The notes: generated by a model from the letters alone, not told the origin. A stretch of DNA of 64,000 bases from Alphaproteobacteria bacterium UBA6324 (GCA_002439085.1 DJSW01000016.1:46629-110628); one strand, 5' to 3'; positions 35,490 through 44,115 are shown, counted from the first letter of the stretch. A program made the numbers and translations.

Positions 35490-35582
35490 ATCATAAAAGG
35501 TTTTTAACACCTTATGCCTCCACGGAGGTTCGTCTGCCGGTGAAGATACGCTCACAGACGCCCTTTTTGTTTGTATAAGGTT
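35490..35582 (+). promoter_or_regulatory. Structured leader RNA upstream of ffh, possible attenuator
   Basis: Downstream of the promoter are ACCTT segments (35483-35487, 35509-35513) either of which can pair with AAGGT (35497-35501), a small CCTC/GAGG hairpin, and a hairpin CGTCTG (35531-35536)/CAGACG (35555-35560) with inner GTGA/TCAC followed by CCCTTTTTG, terminator-like. In addition ACCTTAT (35509-35515) can pair with ATAAGGT (35575-35581) next to the ffh ribosome site. Mutually exclusive helices suggest attenuation or a short terminated sRNA. It is not recognisable as 4.5S RNA (no GGAAGGA/AGCAGC core). Confidence 0.5.
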
Positions 35583-35593
35583 AAGAGGTTTAA

Positions 35594-36985
35594 ATGTTTG
35601 ATTCTTTGGCGGAAAAATTAGGCGGCGTGTTTGACCGCTTGGCGCATCGGGGGGCTTTGACCGAAGCCGACGTCGATAACGCCATGCGCGAAATCCGAGT
35701 CGCTTTATTGGAGGCGGATGTCGCTCTGCCTGTCGTCAAAGATTTCGTTGCCAAAGTCAGGGATCAGGCCGTCGGACAGGCGGTGATCAAATCGGTCACG
35801 CCGTCGCAGATGGTCGTCAAAATCGTCAATGACGCTTTGGTCGAAATGCTGGGCGGGGAAAACGCCGTGTTCGACCTGAACGCCGCCGCGCCCGTTCCCG
35901 TTTTGATGGTCGGGTTGCAGGGTTCGGGCAAGACGACGACTTCCGCCAAATTGGGGCTGCGTCTGAAAAAAGAAGGCAAACGCGTTTTGATGGCGTCGCT
36001 GGACGTGTACCGTCCCGCCGCGCAGGAACAGCTGGCGCAGTTGGGCAAACAGATCGGCGTTGACGCTTTGCCGGTCATCATCGGTGAAAAGCCCAAGGCG
36101 ATCGCGTCCCGCGCGATGACCGAGGGGCGCAAGGGCGGCTACGATGTCGTGATTTTGGACACGGCCGGCCGTCTGCACATTGATTTGGACATGATGGGCG
36201 AAGTCGCCGATATCCGCGCTTCGGTTCAACCGAAGGAAACGTTGCTGGTCGTTGACGCGCTGGCCGGGCAGGACGCGGTCAATATTGCCCGCGAATTCAA
36301 CGAAAAAATCGGCGTGACGGGGATTGTTCTGACCCGTATCGACGGCGATTCGCGCGGCGGCGCGGCGTTGTCCATGCGCGCCGTGACGGGAAAGCCGATT
36401 AAGTTTTTGGGCGCCGGCGAAAAGGTCGAGGCGCTGGAACCGTTCCATCCCGACCGCTTGGCCGGCCGCATTTTGGGAATGGGCGACGTTGTTTCTCTGG
36501 TGGAAACGGCGGCGGAAAAAATGGACAAGGACGAGGCGGAACGCGTCGCCAAACGTATGATGGACGGGCGTTTCGACTTGAACGATATGTTGTCGCAGTT
36601 GCGGCAGATGCAGAAAATGGGCGATTTGAAAGGCCTGCTGGGAATGTTGCCCGGCATGGGCAAGTTCAAAGCGCAGATCGACGCGGCCAAAATCGACGAC
36701 AAAATCTTTAAACGGCAAGAGGCGATCATTCTTTCCATGACGCCTTATGAACGCCGTAATCCGGACATCATCAAAGCGTCGCGCAAAAAGCGCATCGCGG
36801 CGGGGTGCGGTTTGTCCGTGCAGGACGTCAACAAATTGTTGAAGCAGTACGAACAGATCGCCGAAGTGATGAAAAAGATGAAAAAAATGGGAAAGCGGGG
36901 TCTGTTCGGCGGTCTGCCCGGCGGATTCGGCGGCGGTTTCGGCGGAATGGGGGGATTCCCTCCGTTCGGCGGATTTCCGTCATAA
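35594..36985 (+). CDS. ffh: Signal recognition particle protein Ffh
   Basis: 463 residues. NG GTPase domain: GLQGSGKTTTSAKLG (G1), DVYRPAAQEQL, DTAGRLHIDLDMM (G3), TRIDGDSRGGAAL (G4). The C-terminal M domain binds signal peptides and SRP RNA and ends in a Gly/Phe/Met-rich tail. Targets membrane proteins co-translationally. Heads the ffh-rpsP-rimM-trmD-rplS operon. Confidence 0.96.
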   Translation: MFDSLAEKLGGVFDRLAHRGALTEADVDNAMREIRVALLEADVALPVVKDFVAKVRDQAVGQAVIKSVTPSQMVVKIVNDALVEMLGGENAVFDLNAAAPVPVLMVGLQGSGKTTTSAKLGLRLKKEGKRVLMASLDVYRPAAQEQLAQLGKQIGVDALPVIIGEKPKAIASRAMTEGRKGGYDVVILDTAGRLHIDLDMMGEVADIRASVQPKETLLVVDALAGQDAVNIAREFNEKIGVTGIVLTRIDGDSRGGAALSMRAVTGKPIKFLGAGEKVEALEPFHPDRLAGRILGMGDVVSLVETAAEKMDKDEAERVAKRMMDGRFDLNDMLSQLRQMQKMGDLKGLLGMLPGMGKFKAQIDAAKIDDKIFKRQEAIILSMTPYERRNPDIIKASRKKRIAAGCGLSVQDVNKLLKQYEQIAEVMKKMKKMGKRGLFGGLPGGFGGGFGGMGGFPPFGGFPS

Positions 36986-37024
36986 ATCGCAGACGTAACA
37001 AGATTAAAGTGAGGTAATTAAACT

Positions 37025-37402
37025 ATGTCAGTTCGTATCAGACTCGCCCGCGGCGGATCGAAAAGCGCGCCTTTTCATAAAATCGTCGTGGCCGACCAGC
37101 GTTGCCCGCGCGACGGCCGTTTCATTGAACGCGTCGGTTCTTACAACCCGTTGTTGCCGGCGGATCACGCCGAACGCGTCGTCGTCAAGGCCGACCGTGT
37201 AAAATATTGGCTGGGCGTCGGGGCTCAACCGACGGAACGCGTCGCGAAATTGCTGTCCAAATTGGGACTGTGCGCCGCGCCCGTCATCAACGACCGCCCG
37301 CAGAAATCCGCGCCGAAAGCGAAAGCTCAGGAACGCGCCAAAGCCAAAGCTGAAGCTGCCGCCGCGGCCGCCGAAGCCGCTGCCGCGCCCGCTGAAGCCT
37401 AA
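37025..37402 (+). CDS. rpsP: 30S ribosomal protein S16
   Basis: 125 residues. The S16 core (VRIRLARGGSKSAPFHKIVVADQRCPRDGRFIERVGSYNPL) is followed by a ~40-residue Ala/Lys/Glu-rich tail that many alphaproteobacterial S16 proteins carry. Lies 39 bases after ffh. Confidence 0.96.
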   Translation: MSVRIRLARGGSKSAPFHKIVVADQRCPRDGRFIERVGSYNPLLPADHAERVVVKADRVKYWLGVGAQPTERVAKLLSKLGLCAAPVINDRPQKSAPKAKAQERAKAKAEAAAAAAEAAAAPAEA

Positions 37403-37427
37403 TTCCTGACACGGGAAGACGACGACA

Positions 37428-37961
37428 ATGACAAATTCCGCTGAACGTCAAAACATGGTTTGCGTGGGCGTCATCACGACGGTTCACGGCGTCCGCGGAA
37501 ACGTCAAAGTCAAAAGCTTCACGCGCAAGGCGAGCGATTTCGCGACTTTCGGGACGTTGTACGATGCGACCGGCAAACGTTCTTTCAATGTCAAAATCGT
37601 CGGGGAAAGCAAGGGGATTTTCCTTGTCGCCATCGACGGGCTGACGGACAGGACGGCGGCCGAAGCGCTGCGCGGAACGGAACTGTACGTTCCCCGCGAA
37701 AAACTGCCCGAAACGGACGCCGACGAATTTTACTATGTCGATTTGATCGGCATGACGGCCAAAACGCCGGACGGTGAAATTCTGGGCGAAATCAAAGGGG
37801 TGTACAACTTCGGCGCGGGGGATATGCTGGAAATCGACGGAATCGACGATTTCGTTTCCTTTTCCGAACAAAACGTTCCCGCCGTCGATTTGAAATCCCG
37901 CGTCGCGACGATCCGCCTGCCGCAAAGCGTTGAAGCGAAACCCGAAAAGCCGGAGCCGTAA
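37428..37961 (+). CDS. rimM: 16S rRNA processing protein RimM
   Basis: 177 residues. VGVITTVHGVRGNVKVKSFT opens the N-terminal domain; the PRC-barrel part has YYVDLIGMTAKTPDGEILGEIKGVYNFGAGDMLEI. Assists 30S head maturation with S19. trmD starts 1 base after its stop codon. Confidence 0.94.
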   Translation: MTNSAERQNMVCVGVITTVHGVRGNVKVKSFTRKASDFATFGTLYDATGKRSFNVKIVGESKGIFLVAIDGLTDRTAAEALRGTELYVPREKLPETDADEFYYVDLIGMTAKTPDGEILGEIKGVYNFGAGDMLEIDGIDDFVSFSEQNVPAVDLKSRVATIRLPQSVEAKPEKPEP

Positions 37962-37962
37962 G

Positions 37963-38673
37963 ATGTCTTTTTTTACGGCGAACGTGCTGACCGTTTTTCC
38001 CGAAATGTTTCCCGGATATCTGGGGTGTTCATTGGCGGGAAAGGCTCTGGACGAAGGGAAATGGACGCTGAACGTGACGAACATTCGCGATTTCGCGACG
38101 GATCGGCACAAAACGGTGGACGACACCCCCTTTGGCGGCGGAGCCGGAATGGTCATGCGCCCCGATGTGTTGGGCAGAGCCGTGGAGGCGGTTCATCACG
38201 CGGGAACGCGTTTGATCTATTTTTCACCGCGCGGTGCGAAAGTGACGCAGCAAACGGTGGAACAGCTGGCAAGCGAGGGAGAGGCGACTTTTCTTTGCGG
38301 CCGGTTCGAGGGAATAGACGAACGCGTGTTGGAAGCCTATCCGTTTGAAGAAGTCAGCTTGGGCGACTTCGTTCTTTCGGGCGGGGAACCGGCGGCCTTG
38401 GCGGTGTTGGACGCGATCGTGCGTTTGCTGCCGGGGGTCATGGGATGTCGCGCTTCCTTGGACGAGGAAAGTTTCAGCAACGGTTTGCTGGAATACCCGC
38501 AATACACGCGTCCGGTCGAATGGAACGGACGCACCGTGCCGGAGGTTCTGAATTCTGGACATCACGGACGGATTGCCGCTTGGCGATTGGCGCAAGCGGA
38601 AGAGTTAACCAAACGGCGGCGACCGGATTTGTGGAAAGCTTATCTGGAAACCGCGAAAAAGCGAGAGGATTAA
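37963..38673 (+). CDS. trmD: tRNA (guanine-N1)-methyltransferase TrmD
   Basis: 236 residues from ATG 37963, with GGAG at 37951-37954. A SPOUT methyltransferase making m1G37. TVFPEMFPGYL, DDTPFGGGAGMVM, the knot region FLCGRFEGIDERVLE with GDFVLSGGEPAALAVLDAIVRLLPGV, and YPQYTRP are visible. Confidence 0.96.
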   Translation: MSFFTANVLTVFPEMFPGYLGCSLAGKALDEGKWTLNVTNIRDFATDRHKTVDDTPFGGGAGMVMRPDVLGRAVEAVHHAGTRLIYFSPRGAKVTQQTVEQLASEGEATFLCGRFEGIDERVLEAYPFEEVSLGDFVLSGGEPAALAVLDAIVRLLPGVMGCRASLDEESFSNGLLEYPQYTRPVEWNGRTVPEVLNSGHHGRIAAWRLAQAEELTKRRRPDLWKAYLETAKKRED

Positions 38674-38677
38674 AATT

Positions 38678-39046
38678 ATGGATTTGATCAAAACGCTCGA
38701 AAAAGAGCAGATGGAAAAACTGACGAAGAAAGAAGGTTTTCCCGAATTTAAAGCCGGCGACACGCTGCGCGTTCACGCGAAAGTGGTCGAAGGCGACCGC
38801 GAACGTATTCAGGTGTTTGAAGGCGTTTGCATTGCCCGCAAAAACGACGGTCTGAACTCGACGTTCACCGTTCGCAAAATTTCTTTCGGCGAAGGCGTCG
38901 AACGCGTGTTCCCCGTCTATTCCCCGAACGTTGCCAAAGTGGAAGTTTCCCGCCGCGGTAAAGTCCGTCGCGCCAAGTTGTATTACCTCCGCAACCTGCG
39001 CGGCAAAGCCGCCCGTATCGCCGAAGTCAACGATACGGCGAAGTAA
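38678..39046 (+). CDS. rplS: 50S ribosomal protein L19
   Basis: 122 residues. FKAGDTLRVHAKVVEGDRERIQVFEGVCIAR, RKISFGEGVERVFPVYSP and RRGKVRRAKLYYLRNLRGKAARI identify L19. Last gene of the ffh operon, 4 bases after trmD. A strong GC-rich hairpin without a clear U tract follows at about 39080-39115. Confidence 0.96.
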   Translation: MDLIKTLEKEQMEKLTKKEGFPEFKAGDTLRVHAKVVEGDRERIQVFEGVCIARKNDGLNSTFTVRKISFGEGVERVFPVYSPNVAKVEVSRRGKVRRAKLYYLRNLRGKAARIAEVNDTAK

Positions 39047-39187
39047 TTTTCCGTTGCCTCTGGCTTTTGGAAGGGAAGCGGGTTTGACGCCCGTCTTCCT
39101 TTCCGCAGGGCGCGAAAATTTTCCCGACGCCTTTTCGATCAAAGGCGGGCGGGCTTTTATTGTTTATTTCATACTGGAGAACGCACA

Positions 39188-40210
39188 ATGGTAAAAGTGG
39201 CTGTCGTCGGCGCGACGGGGAACGTCGGGCGCGAAATGTTGCAAACGCTGGCGCAAAGGAATTTTCCGGCCGACGAAGTGTTCGCGGTCGCGTCCGCCAG
39301 ATCCGCGGGCAAAGAGGTTTCTTTCGGCGATGACGCCGTTTTGAAAGTCCGCGATCTGGACAAATTCGATTTCAAGGGCATCGACATCGCGCTGATGAGC
39401 GCGGGGGCTTCCGTTTCCGAAAAATACGCGCCGAAAATCGCGGCAGCGGGCTGCGTCGTCATCGACAATTCGTCGCAATGGCGCATGGATCCCGACGTGC
39501 CGTTGGTCGTTCCCGAAGTCAATCCCGAAGCGATCGCCGATTATAAAAAGAAAAACATCATCGCGAATCCGAACTGTTCGACGATTCAGATGGTCGTTCC
39601 GTTGGCCGCGCTGCACAAAGCTTTTCACGTCAAACGCGTCGTCGTGACGACTTACCAGTCCGTTTCCGGCGCGGGCAAAGCGGCGATGGACGAATTGTTC
39701 GACCAGACCAAAGGCATTTATTGGGGCGAGGAGCTGTCCAAAACGCAGAACAAATTCCCCAAACAGATCGCTTTCAACGTCATTCCGCACATCGACGTGT
39801 TTTTGGACGACGGTTCGACCAAGGAAGAATGGAAAATGACGGTCGAAACGAAAAAGATCGTCGATCCGAAAATCAAGGTTCACGCCAACTGCGCGCGCGT
39901 TCCCGTTTTCGTCGGCCACGCGGAATACGTCAACATCGAAACCGAAAAGGAAATTTCGGACAAGGACGCGACGTTCATTTTGAAAAAGACCCCCGGCGTG
40001 ACGGTTTTGGACACGCGCGAGGCGGGCGGCTATCCCACGCAGGCGGAAGTCGCGGGCGAAGACGATGTTTTCGTGTCGCGCATCCGTTCCGACGCGACGG
40101 TCGATAACGGTCTGAGCTTTTGGTGCGTTGCGGACAACCTGCGCAAAGGCGCGGCGTTGAATGCCGTTCAGATCGCCGAAGTGCTGGTTCGCGATTACCT
40201 GAATAAATAA
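39188..40210 (+). CDS. asd: Aspartate-semialdehyde dehydrogenase
   Basis: 340 residues. VAVVGATGNVGREML binds NADP; NPNCSTIQMV holds the catalytic Cys; VSGAGKAAMDEL and ARVPVFVGHAEYVNIE carry the active-site Arg/His region. Makes aspartate semialdehyde for lysine, diaminopimelate, threonine and methionine synthesis. Own terminator follows. Confidence 0.95.
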   Translation: MVKVAVVGATGNVGREMLQTLAQRNFPADEVFAVASARSAGKEVSFGDDAVLKVRDLDKFDFKGIDIALMSAGASVSEKYAPKIAAAGCVVIDNSSQWRMDPDVPLVVPEVNPEAIADYKKKNIIANPNCSTIQMVVPLAALHKAFHVKRVVVTTYQSVSGAGKAAMDELFDQTKGIYWGEELSKTQNKFPKQIAFNVIPHIDVFLDDGSTKEEWKMTVETKKIVDPKIKVHANCARVPVFVGHAEYVNIETEKEISDKDATFILKKTPGVTVLDTREAGGYPTQAEVAGEDDVFVSRIRSDATVDNGLSFWCVADNLRKGAALNAVQIAEVLVRDYLNK

Positions 40211-40235
40211 GTTTTTGAAACGGAAATTTTAATAC

Positions 40236-40265
40236 AAAAAAGCTCCCCGATCGGGGAGCTTTTTT
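40236..40265 (+). terminator. Terminator of asd
   Basis: AAAAAAGCTCCCCGA-TCGGGGAGCTTTTTT, a perfect palindrome that also works on the minus strand; it marks the left border of the accessory region. Confidence 0.9.
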
Positions 40266-40277
40266 GTATAGAAAAAC

Positions 40278-40563
40278 TTGTTTTTAATCGTTTCTCCCTA
40301 TATACTGATAAAGGTTTGTTTTAAAAACAAACAAGTGCCTTAGCGGGCGCGGAGTCCTAGAAAAACTCTTTCAGCTATACCGGTGCAGATATGCGCCGTC
40401 ACCGTTTTGCGTATGCGCAAATGCGGAAAAATATCCCCAACTTTTGTTTCTTGGTTGGGGAGCTTTTGACGTATGTCCAGAACGCGCCCCGTCCATATTT
40501 TGGAAAAACGAAAGCGTTTAAAGGTCAAAAGGATCAAGTATAGCTGATTTTTTCTACTCCCCG
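40278..40563 (+). ncRNA. Structured RNA-like element B, left flank of island
   Basis: A promoter TTGTTT (40278-40283), 17 bases, TATACT (40301-40306) precedes a region (40335-40563) homologous to element A at 59997-60201 on the other strand. Shared segments are GCGGAGYCYTAG, a hairpin CGGTGC-AGANAT-GCGCCG, a second hairpin, the pairing CCCCAAC/GTTGGGG (CCCCGAT/ATCGGGG in A, a compensatory change), TTTGACGTATGTYCAGAA, TTTAAAGGTC and CTCCCCG. In B, GGGGAGC can also pair downstream with GCGCCCC. The layout suggests a conserved structured RNA with alternative helices. Family not identified. Confidence 0.45.
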
Positions 40564-40608
40564 ACCGCTTTCGGCGGTCATTTTTGTGCCTGAAAAAAGA
40601 GGGGAGCT

Positions 40609-41508
40609 ATGAAGAAAATCTTTTTATTTTTATGCGCTGTTTTTATGGCGGCGCCGATTGCCGCATTGGCGGAAACGTGCGAATGGGAACATTGTACAGA
40701 CTGTTCCGGTGTCTTCTCTTGTTCTGCATGTGAAGACGGATATGTATTAAACCATATAAACAGTAACTGTTATAAAATAACACCAATAGAGCATTGCGCT
40801 GACTACTTCTATTATAAGAATGAAGTGCAGTGTCAGAAATGTGAAAACGGTTGGATTGGAACAAGTTATTACAACACAAAAGTATGCAACAAAAATACAG
40901 TAGAACATTGCAATGCAAAAAACGAGACAGATATAAGAAAAGAACAAGAAACCGGTCTTAAACAGTGTAGTCAATGCGAAGGGGGATACGGGCTTTATAA
41001 ACAAGAGGGCAAAGATACGCAATGTGTTCCGTGCGAAGATAAAAATGCCCGGACGTGTTTTACACCCGATAATAGTGACTGGTGTAAATACGGGTATTCG
41101 TTAGGCGATGATGCGCAAGGATCCGGCAACCGGTATTGTTTTAAAAATATCGCCAACTGTGCAGAATACAAAGGTGTAATGAATACAAGCGGTTGGTGTT
41201 CCAAATGCCAAGACGGCTATACGTTGAGTGCCGACAAAACATCGTGTGTAAAGGGAACGCTCTGCCCTGAAAACGCCACTTGTTCGGGCGAAAACGTCAC
41301 CTGCAACAGCGGTTACGGGCTGCAAAACGGGACGTGCGTTAAAATCACCTGTCCCGCGAATTGTTCCGCGTGTTCGTCCGCGACAACCTGTACGACGTGC
41401 GCCGCGGGTTACAGCCTGATCGGCGGCGAATGCGTCGAAGGAACCGTCGCGCAATGTCCGTCGGATTCGACAATGTCGTCGGACGGTTGTTGCTGTATTC
41501 CGAAATAA
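40609..41508 (+). CDS. Secreted cysteine-rich repeat protein (CxxC-GY type)
   Basis: 299 residues; signal peptide (KKIFLFLCAVFMAAPIAALA), then many CxxC pairs arranged as furin/EGF-like units (CSACEDGYVL, CSQCEGGYGLY, CSKCQDGYTL, CTTCAAGYSL), ending with CPSDSTMSSDGCCCIPK. Many disulfides are expected, so it acts outside the cytoplasm, perhaps on the cell surface. The middle is AT-richer than the ends. It resembles eukaryotic surface cysteine-rich repeats in form only. ATG has AGAGGGGAG upstream. Related to the genes at 41520 and 46734. Confidence 0.7.
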   Translation: MKKIFLFLCAVFMAAPIAALAETCEWEHCTDCSGVFSCSACEDGYVLNHINSNCYKITPIEHCADYFYYKNEVQCQKCENGWIGTSYYNTKVCNKNTVEHCNAKNETDIRKEQETGLKQCSQCEGGYGLYKQEGKDTQCVPCEDKNARTCFTPDNSDWCKYGYSLGDDAQGSGNRYCFKNIANCAEYKGVMNTSGWCSKCQDGYTLSADKTSCVKGTLCPENATCSGENVTCNSGYGLQNGTCVKITCPANCSACSSATTCTTCAAGYSLIGGECVEGTVAQCPSDSTMSSDGCCCIPK

Positions 41509-41519
41509 AGGGGGCGGCG

Positions 41520-41948
41520 ATGAAAAACTTTTTGATTTTCATTTTATGCTTGAACTGCGGTTTGTTTTTCGCAATCCGCGGGGCGGACGCCAAAGCGCGG
41601 AAGCTGGGACGTACCAAGGAGTATTCGGCCATGAACGGACAAAAGTTCGGCGAAATGGGGCTGCGCGTCTGCGCGGGCGAATGCTTGAAATGTTCAAACG
41701 GGGTATGCGAAATCTGTCCGGCGGGGTTGAAACCGAACGGCTCGGATTGCGTGAATTACTGCAAGGACGTTGTGTGCAAAACGGGGAACATGGCGCAGGA
41801 AAGCGGGGGAAAATGCTGTTGCGTGGCGTTGACGTGTCCGTCCGGTCAGCGGCTTCGGGGTGGCTGGTGCGAAGACGCCTGCGCCGATGTCGTGTGCTTT
41901 TCCGGCAACAAAAAGGTCGCCAAAGGCAACAAGTGTTGTTGCGAATAA
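41520..41948 (+). CDS. Secreted cysteine-rich protein with CCC motifs
   Basis: 142 residues from ATG 41520. Signal peptide (LIFILCLNCGLFFAIRGADA), then about 20 cysteines in a pattern CxxCKDVVCxxG...GGKCCCVALTCPSGQ...CADVVCFSGNKK...KCCCE: two copies of a unit ending in three consecutive cysteines. Eleven bases after the previous gene, so co-transcribed. Function unknown. Confidence 0.65.
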   Translation: MKNFLIFILCLNCGLFFAIRGADAKARKLGRTKEYSAMNGQKFGEMGLRVCAGECLKCSNGVCEICPAGLKPNGSDCVNYCKDVVCKTGNMAQESGGKCCCVALTCPSGQRLRGGWCEDACADVVCFSGNKKVAKGNKCCCE

Positions 41949-42060
41949 CAGGCGGAATTGAAAAACGCGGGCTTTTGTCAAAAACCGCTTTTTATCGTCA
42001 AATTCCGTTTCGTAACAGCATGGACGGCCGCGTTACCGGACGAATTTTTTTGTCTTCGGC

Positions 42061-42414
42061 GTGCGGGCGGACATCAAAATCGCTTTGTCGAAGAAGCCTT
42101 GTGTGATTTTGGATGTGCGGTCTTCGGTGGAAATAGATCATAAAAACGGCCGGTATGACGATTTGTCGAACTTGTCGCCGGAAAGCCAGAAAATTGACGA
42201 TTTTCAGCCGTTGTCAAAAGCCGCCAACGATGCCAAACGTCAGCATTGCAAAGAATGTGTCCGGACGGGAAAACGTTATGACGCGCGGCGGCTGGGATAT
42301 AAAGAGGGGTTCGTCGTCGGCGACGAAAACACAACCGTGTGCCACGGGTGTTACTGGTTCGATCCGAAACGGTTCAATCAGCTGATTTCAAAAGATTTTA
42401 TCAAGCAAAAATAG
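42061..42414 (+). pseudogene. C-terminal fragment of an HNH restriction-type endonuclease
   Basis: The frame (GTG 42061; open from 42016) encodes SSVEIDHKNGRYDD, FQPLSKAANDAKRQHCKECVRTGKRYDARRLGY and CHGCYWFDPKRFN: an HNH-type nuclease core with two zinc-binding CxxC pairs, as at the C-terminal end of some type II restriction enzymes. The specificity domain is missing upstream and no methyltransferase is near, so this is probably a relic. Confidence 0.55.
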
Positions 42415-42534
42415 CGCATGGAAAAAGCGGGACGCCGCTTTCGGTCTGACGGGTGAACGGTTTTTTTTGGGTTTACACATATCCGTTTCACCGATAGAGT
42501 ATTTTATACGGCCGAAAGAAGGGGGAGGGCTTTC

Positions 42535-43821
42535 ATGAAAAAATATATGCTTTTTCTGGCGTTGATGCTGTTCGCGACGGATGCGCGCGCCATGCAGATT
42601 TTCATCAGAAGGATGAATGGACACACAATCACTTTAGAGGTCGAATCGGGGGATTCCATTGACAATGTGAAGCAAAAGATTAAAAATGAAATAGGAATTC
42701 CCGCAGGAAAACAAAGACTGATTTTCGACCATAAAGAACTGGAAGACGGCAGAACGCTGGCGGATTACAATATTCAAAAGGAAACCACAATCTTTTTAAT
42801 GGAGCGTCAGACATCGTCGGCGGAATCGCGTTTTGACGGTTATCCCGCCGATTTGGAAGACCGCCTGTCCGATTTGGAAACGTTCGATCCCGCGGCGTTG
42901 AACGCGGCGTTGACGGCGTTGGCACCCGCGGCCGCGCCCGTTGTCGCGGCGCAATCCGCCGCTTCGGTCAACCGGTTGTTTTCCGTTGTTTCCGGCCGTT
43001 TTGCTCCGCAAACGGAAACAAAAGGACGCGCAGGGGGGGGGATGGAACCGGAGGGGGGCACCGCTTGGGCGCAGGGGTTCGCCAATAAATCAAAGCTGTC
43101 GGACGCCGATCCGGCGCGGGGATTTTCGGGCAGATCGGCGGGTTTCGCGGCGGGGTTTGAAAAATCCGCCGACGCGGGCAAGGCCGGTTTGGGCTACGCT
43201 TTCGCCCGCGGCAAAGTTGACGCGTTCGCCCGCGATATCGACACGGACACGCACAGCTTGTTCGTTTACGGCGAATACAAGCCCGACCGCCTGTTTTTCG
43301 ACGGGATGCTGGCCTATTCCTTTTCGGATTGGGACGAACGCAAAAACGTCCTCGGTTCGATTTACACGGCCGGTTACGATGTGGACACTTTTGCCGCGCA
43401 GGCTGTCGCCGGTTATGACGCCGGCGTTGTTTCGTCCGGTGTCGGCGCGCGGTATCTGCATTTTCGCCGCGGCGGGTACACCGACACGGCGACACAGCGC
43501 GTTTCAGCGGATTCGGACGATATTTTGACGGGCATCGCGGAAATCAAAGCCGCCAAGGATTTCGGCAAATTCAGTCCGCAGATCCGCGTTGCCGCGACAT
43601 ACGATTTCATTTCCGATAAAACAAACGTACCCGTCACTTTGACAAACGGGACAAGCTATGTCGTCGAAAGCGGCCGCCTGCACCGCTGGGGGTTCGAGGG
43701 CGGCGCCGGCGTTTCAATGCGGTTCGGCGCGGCATATGAAGCGTCGCTGTCTTATGACGGCGTTTTCCGCACGCATTACACCGACCACACCATGACGATC
43801 GAAGTGAAGCGCGCTTTTTAA
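42535..43821 (+). CDS. Ubiquitin-autotransporter fusion protein
   Basis: 428 residues. Residues 1-19 are a signal peptide ending ATDARA. Residues 20-95 are a ubiquitin domain starting exactly at ubiquitin Met1: MQIFIRRMNGHTITLEVES and then QRLIF, LEDGRTLADYNIQKETT. By hand alignment about 45 of 76 positions equal human ubiquitin, including Ile44, Lys27, Lys29, Lys48 and Lys63; Leu8 and Val70 are Met, and the terminal GG is SS. An Ala-rich linker with a short coiled coil (ADLEDRLSDLETF) leads to a C-terminal autotransporter beta-barrel (about 170-428, final Phe). The ubiquitin part uses AGA/AGG and AT-rich codons unlike the barrel. Surface display is inferred. A weak promoter (TTTACA 42472, TAGAGT 42495) is possible. 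Confidence 0.85.
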   Translation: MKKYMLFLALMLFATDARAMQIFIRRMNGHTITLEVESGDSIDNVKQKIKNEIGIPAGKQRLIFDHKELEDGRTLADYNIQKETTIFLMERQTSSAESRFDGYPADLEDRLSDLETFDPAALNAALTALAPAAAPVVAAQSAASVNRLFSVVSGRFAPQTETKGRAGGGMEPEGGTAWAQGFANKSKLSDADPARGFSGRSAGFAAGFEKSADAGKAGLGYAFARGKVDAFARDIDTDTHSLFVYGEYKPDRLFFDGMLAYSFSDWDERKNVLGSIYTAGYDVDTFAAQAVAGYDAGVVSSGVGARYLHFRRGGYTDTATQRVSADSDDILTGIAEIKAAKDFGKFSPQIRVAATYDFISDKTNVPVTLTNGTSYVVESGRLHRWGFEGGAGVSMRFGAAYEASLSYDGVFRTHYTDHTMTIEVKRAF

Positions 43822-43843
43822 GGCGGGATGTCCGGCTCTCGGG

Positions 43844-43871
43844 GCGAAGCCTCTTTTTTAAGAGGCTTCGC
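43844..43871 (+). terminator. Hairpin after the ubiquitin-autotransporter gene
   Basis: Perfect inverted repeat GCGAAGCCTCTT-TTTT-AAGAGGCTTCGC, 23 bases after the stop; no long U tract follows. Confidence 0.6.
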
Positions 43872-43884
43872 GCGTTTGGTAAAA

Positions 43885-44115
43885 TTATCCGTTGAACGCT
43901 TTTTTATACACGCCCAGCGCTTCAGGCGAGATATCGAAAATGATGTAGTTGGAACGGTACATCACGCTTTACACTAGTTGGCTGTCCTGATACGTGATGC
44001 TACCCAACGTCGGAACTCCGTTGCTAAGGCTCAGGGATGCCGACATGTTCGATTTGATCCTCAGCGACAGTTCGGACAGCAGTTTGAACTAGTTGTCGCC
44101 ATTTGGGAATGCGAA
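43885..44115 (-). pseudogene. C-terminal remnant of an unknown protein with two in-frame stops
   Basis: Minus strand reads CFAFPNGDN-stop-FKLLSELSLRIKSNMSASLSLSNGVPTLGSITYQDSQLV-stop-SVMYRSNYIIFDISPEALGVYKKAFNG-stop. Coding-like composition interrupted by TAG (44088 region) and TAA points to a decayed gene end rather than noncoding DNA. Family not recognised. It fills most of the gap between the autotransporter and the SIR2 gene. Confidence 0.5.

Noticed and set aside
35490..35582. 4.5S SRP RNA upstream of ffh
   Set aside because: The conserved apical SRP core (GGAAGG...AGCAGCC) is absent; the structure fits a leader or attenuator better.
40340..40537. 65-codon minus-strand frame
   Set aside because: Antisense of element B; no start context and no protein family.
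40609..41508. Eukaryotic contamination because of furin-like Cys repeats and ubiquitin
   Set aside because: The genes carry bacterial signal peptides and ribosome sites, lack introns, share paralogues with core-like codon use, and the ubiquitin is fused to an autotransporter barrel.
42592..42819. Functional conjugating ubiquitin system in the bacterium
   Set aside because: The domain lacks a C-terminal GG, is fused to a barrel, and no E1, E2 or deubiquitinase gene is present in the window.
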